This document shows positions 60,741-64,000 of a stretch of 64,000 bases of DNA, one piece after another. The notes under the pieces are model-generated. The model was not told the origin of the DNA. It saw only the letters and a program-made list of their open reading frames with translations, and did not search any database. The position numbers were made by a program, and so were the translations under genes. This DNA comes from Pyrocephalus nanus (Eukaryota > Chordata > Aves > Passeriformes > Tyrannidae). The stretch lies in NCBI GenBank assembly GCA_038380795.1, contig CM076270.1:11717001-11781000 (forward strand), given 5' to 3'. Numbering within the stretch: position 1 is the first letter of the stretch; every line of letters begins with the position of its first letter.

Positions 60741-63700
60741 GTTAGTTAGGTGATGAGCAGGGGTCAGGATGGAGGGACAGGGGATCTCGGCTGGACAGGA
60801 CCTGCCGCAGCCACACTTTGGCAAGTAGCAGCGGCAGGACGAGCCTAATCCAGTCCTGAATGTTTAGGGGTGATGCATGTTCCCAAGTGAAAAGGGCACT
60901 TTAAACCAGTTGGTGACATCCCCTAGGAATTATCAACTTCAGCAAAATGATCTTTCTGACTACTTCACTGCAAGAACTTCGGCTCTAAATTATTTTAATG
61001 TATTGGGGAAAAAGGGCAACTGAAACAACCACCCACTATGTCCACAAAGATTAACTAAACTCTGGCATTACTTCCTGATTTTCACTCTTAGTCTCTATGC
61101 ATACCATAACAAAGTGGAATCAGGTTCTCGAGGGGAAAGCAGGAGAAGAAAATATTCAAAACGATTTGGGAGATATAAATGTTTGGCTGTTGATCTCTTT
61201 TTAACTGCTGCCAACTTTTTCGAGCAGATTTCACCATCCCAATCAATAAAGGTTTTTTCTTCCCTTTCCTGTAAATAAAATGCTTCATATTTTAATTTTC
61301 TCTATCGGATTATTTCACTTGACATCAAAGAATTATTGCAGTACAAGGTACAGGCATGGCCTAAAGAAAGCTGTTTGCAATCAGAGAATCACTGTCTGAA
61401 CTGCCAGTGAATTATCCAAAGCTTCATCTTCAAAGGATGTGAGCAAATCTGACATCTTCTCAAGAAAAAAGTTTTCCATGTATATATAAAAATACTTTTT
61501 TTGCCTGTACTCTTCATATTTCTGTTGAAAAACTGCTGGTTTATCTGCACCATATTAGATAAGTTCCAGTTATTTTGACATGCTACTAATTTGTTTTGTT
61601 GTGTAGCTGTAAACAAGGAGTGACAGCTCTGCACTTAAAAATGATCCTAATCAGTGATAAAGTCAGTCACAGTATTTTTTTTCCTGGTGATTTGTGGATC
61701 TGAAAACAGAGTTGCTGCAACTCCTAAGATAGAAAAAAAAGGCTTCTCACAAGTCTTTCTGCTTCTGCAGTGATGGAATTAAATTAAACCAGAGCTTGTG
61801 AAACTGAATATAATGTTGCATTTGCCAACATGCAGGTCTGTCCTTATCTATAGATAGCCAAGCAGTCCACAGGGTTTGGTTCTGAACAAGGGCACAGTGC
61901 CATGAGCTCCTGGTGACAGTACTGACATGGGCATCTGCTCTGCACGAGACTGAATCATGCCCCAACTTCACAAAATTTTCTGAAGAGCCCACATTTTTAC
62001 ATACACCAAGCAAGCCCAGAGCAGTCTTGAGCTGGAGAATGGAAGACCAACCTCATCATACCCCTGGCACTGTCATTCTCACAGGTGAAATGCTACCTTT
62101 GATGGGCTGCCAAGGGAATCAGAAAAGCCTCCTTGTCTTTGGTCTCTGCCAGTGGAAGTTCTCTCCTTTGACTTTCATTTGGGTAAGCAGGGTTCAGAAA
62201 CACCTTCCATTTTCATCTGTATCAGCTGCTTCTCTTTGAAGGTAGTGCAACCATGCAGCTGGCCCCTGTTGAATTCTCAGGCTACATTCCTCATTGCCAC
62301 CAATGGAAACCAAATTTTTTGACCTAGCTGGGCCAATATGGCATTTTTCCTTAAAGGACGTAATTTGAAAAACATATTTATATATAAATATAATACAATA
62401 TAATTAATATATTTATTGCAGAGTTATTATGGCAATTTTTCTCCCATGCCTCTTCTTCCCTGGGCTCCCTCCTCACTTCAGTTTTAGTCTGGAAAGCTGC
62501 ACAATGCACCCTATGAAGAGGGAATGCAAGAATGGCACTGGTTCATAAAATGAACAACACAGTGTTTTGATCATGGTGGAGAGATATGCCAATGCTCGTC
62601 CTGCAGTTTGTGGAGGAAGGTCCCATATCTGGCACACAGGAGCAGCCAGAGTTCTGAACTCCCCAGGGCTGTTGGAGGATCAGACTCACTATGCTCATTA
62701 AATATGCTCACCCCAAGCATACAGGAGCCTCTGCATTAGACACTCACTACAGAAAGTGACCAATATAAACACTTCAAGACACTGTAATTTCTGAGGTTTT
62801 GTTCTCTTGATAAATAAAATCTTCTGTCCTCAGTGCTGAGGTTTAAAATGAATGGCTGAATTTCAGGGCTTTGGTGACTGAAACAGAGAAGAGATCTAGA
62901 ATTGCATTCCCTCACCTTCCTAAACAGAACAGTCTATCTAGGTCAAAACTGAGGTTATTGGCATCTTTCCTTAGTGAAGTGCAATAATTCCCGCAGGGTT
63001 GCTAACAGAATATCCTGTTTATTTTTCATAGAGTCTTCAAAAGCCATGGGCTGTGTTCTGTAGATTCAGTCATTAGGCATATCTCTGCTTTACTAATTCT
63101 GTACACACAGAGCTAACTACAGATACAAACATATGCAGGATTTTTGCTGTTTTATCTGCAGAGCTGCTGAAAATGCATACATGAAAATTAAGGAAGAGAT
63201 TTACATTTAATACCACTTCAGAATGTGTATGCTTGTTTCTGTAGTTGAATGGGGAAAAAAAGACACCCATCTCTGGCCAATAATTATGAATGGCCTAATT
63301 CACCATTTGATAGCAGCATAGCAACAAATCTCTTCCAATAGGAAGGCACTGTTGAGTTTGAAAGTCTGCATGCAGACACCTAAGAATTGTACCCAATTTC
63401 CATGCTGTGTAAATTACATCTAAAATGTGCATTGCCAGAGCTGCTTATTAAGGAGAATTAAGCCCATATCCATGTTTTAATAACTTTATTCTTTACAAGG
63501 TAGCCCCCTGTTGCATTTCTAGCATAATTAAAATTCATGCAGCTTTGGCATTCTCCAGCCTCTCTGCGTGGGTGGACTTTTTGGAAAAAAAAAAACCACA
63601 AAAACATGCCTGGTTAACCTGAAAAAGAAAAGATCTTACTGTATTTTGTTCAGCTTCTGTGCAGTATAATTCTGTTTACAATGCATGGGTTTATATCTGT

Positions 63701-64000
63701 GTTTGAATGCCTAATAAGAATTCACATGGCCACTTCAAAATATGCTATTCAGGGAGAGAGATCTGGCCCTAAAACAGCAGCAGAGTACAAAAACTGGCCA
63801 GCTTTCTGGGCTGTTCTCACACAGCTGAGCTTGGAGCTGACTTGGCCTTTTAATAAACACAGAAGAGCCTGCATCATCTGATTGCTATATTAAAATAATT
63901 TATTTAATGGGCCCTTAACTCCCTTTTTTGCCTTCAAAGATTCAATTAAAACAAAATTTGCAACTCATCATGAGGAGTATTCATTAGTTTACCTGGTGTC
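60741..64000. other. 5' flank of FGF12-A, no gene seen
   Basis: The sequence returns to AT-rich composition past the CpG island. No exon, RNA gene or clear mobile element was recognised. A very AT-rich patch lies at 62370-62415. If the B-isoform first exon lies farther upstream, as in related FHF genes, this stretch would be intron of that transcript rather than intergenic. Confidence 0.6.

Overview
The window looks like vertebrate, most likely avian, genomic DNA: AT-rich, low in repeats, with no long exon-free reading frames outside one CpG island and with several worn interspersed repeats. Some of these read like CR1 LINE remnants, the dominant avian retroposon, and others like MIR/tRNA-derived SINEs and L3-type tails. 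A bird fits best; another sauropsid cannot be excluded without a search.

The only gene I can support is the 5' half of FGF12 (fibroblast growth factor 12, FHF1) on the minus strand. Three coding exons are resolved to the base: exon 1 of the A-type isoform (58563-58761, 199 nt), exon 2 (38204-38314, 111 nt) and exon 3 (30760-30863, 104 nt). Splice phases join perfectly (1, 1, 0) and give codons 1-138 of a protein of about 243 residues. The remaining exons, with the rest of the beta-trefoil core, the C-terminal tail and the 3' UTR, must lie below position 1. The product is an intracellular, non-secreted FGF-homologous factor that binds voltage-gated sodium channel C-terminal tails. The A-type N-terminus encoded here carries the long-term-inactivation peptide and basic nuclear-localisation clusters.

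Layout, high to low coordinate (direction of transcription): 60600-64000 is AT-rich 5' flank (or intron of a more upstream isoform) with no gene seen; about 58270-60560 is a strong CpG island holding the promoter, 5' UTR and exon 1A, interrupted by an uninterrupted 40-base A tract (T on the transcript strand); 38315-58562 is intron 1; 30864-38203 is intron 2; 1-30759 is the start of intron 3. The introns hold decayed CR1, MIR-like and L3-like fragments, homopolymer tracts and a few striking inverted repeats.

Points most worth a second look are a Gly-to-Glu change at residue 82 in a normally conserved core position, a 24-base perfect (AAT)/(ATT) palindrome occupying the pyrimidine-tract position of the exon 2 acceptor, a perfect 17-bp hairpin in intron 3, and the A40 tract inside the CpG island. 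I found no undescribed multi-gene system here.
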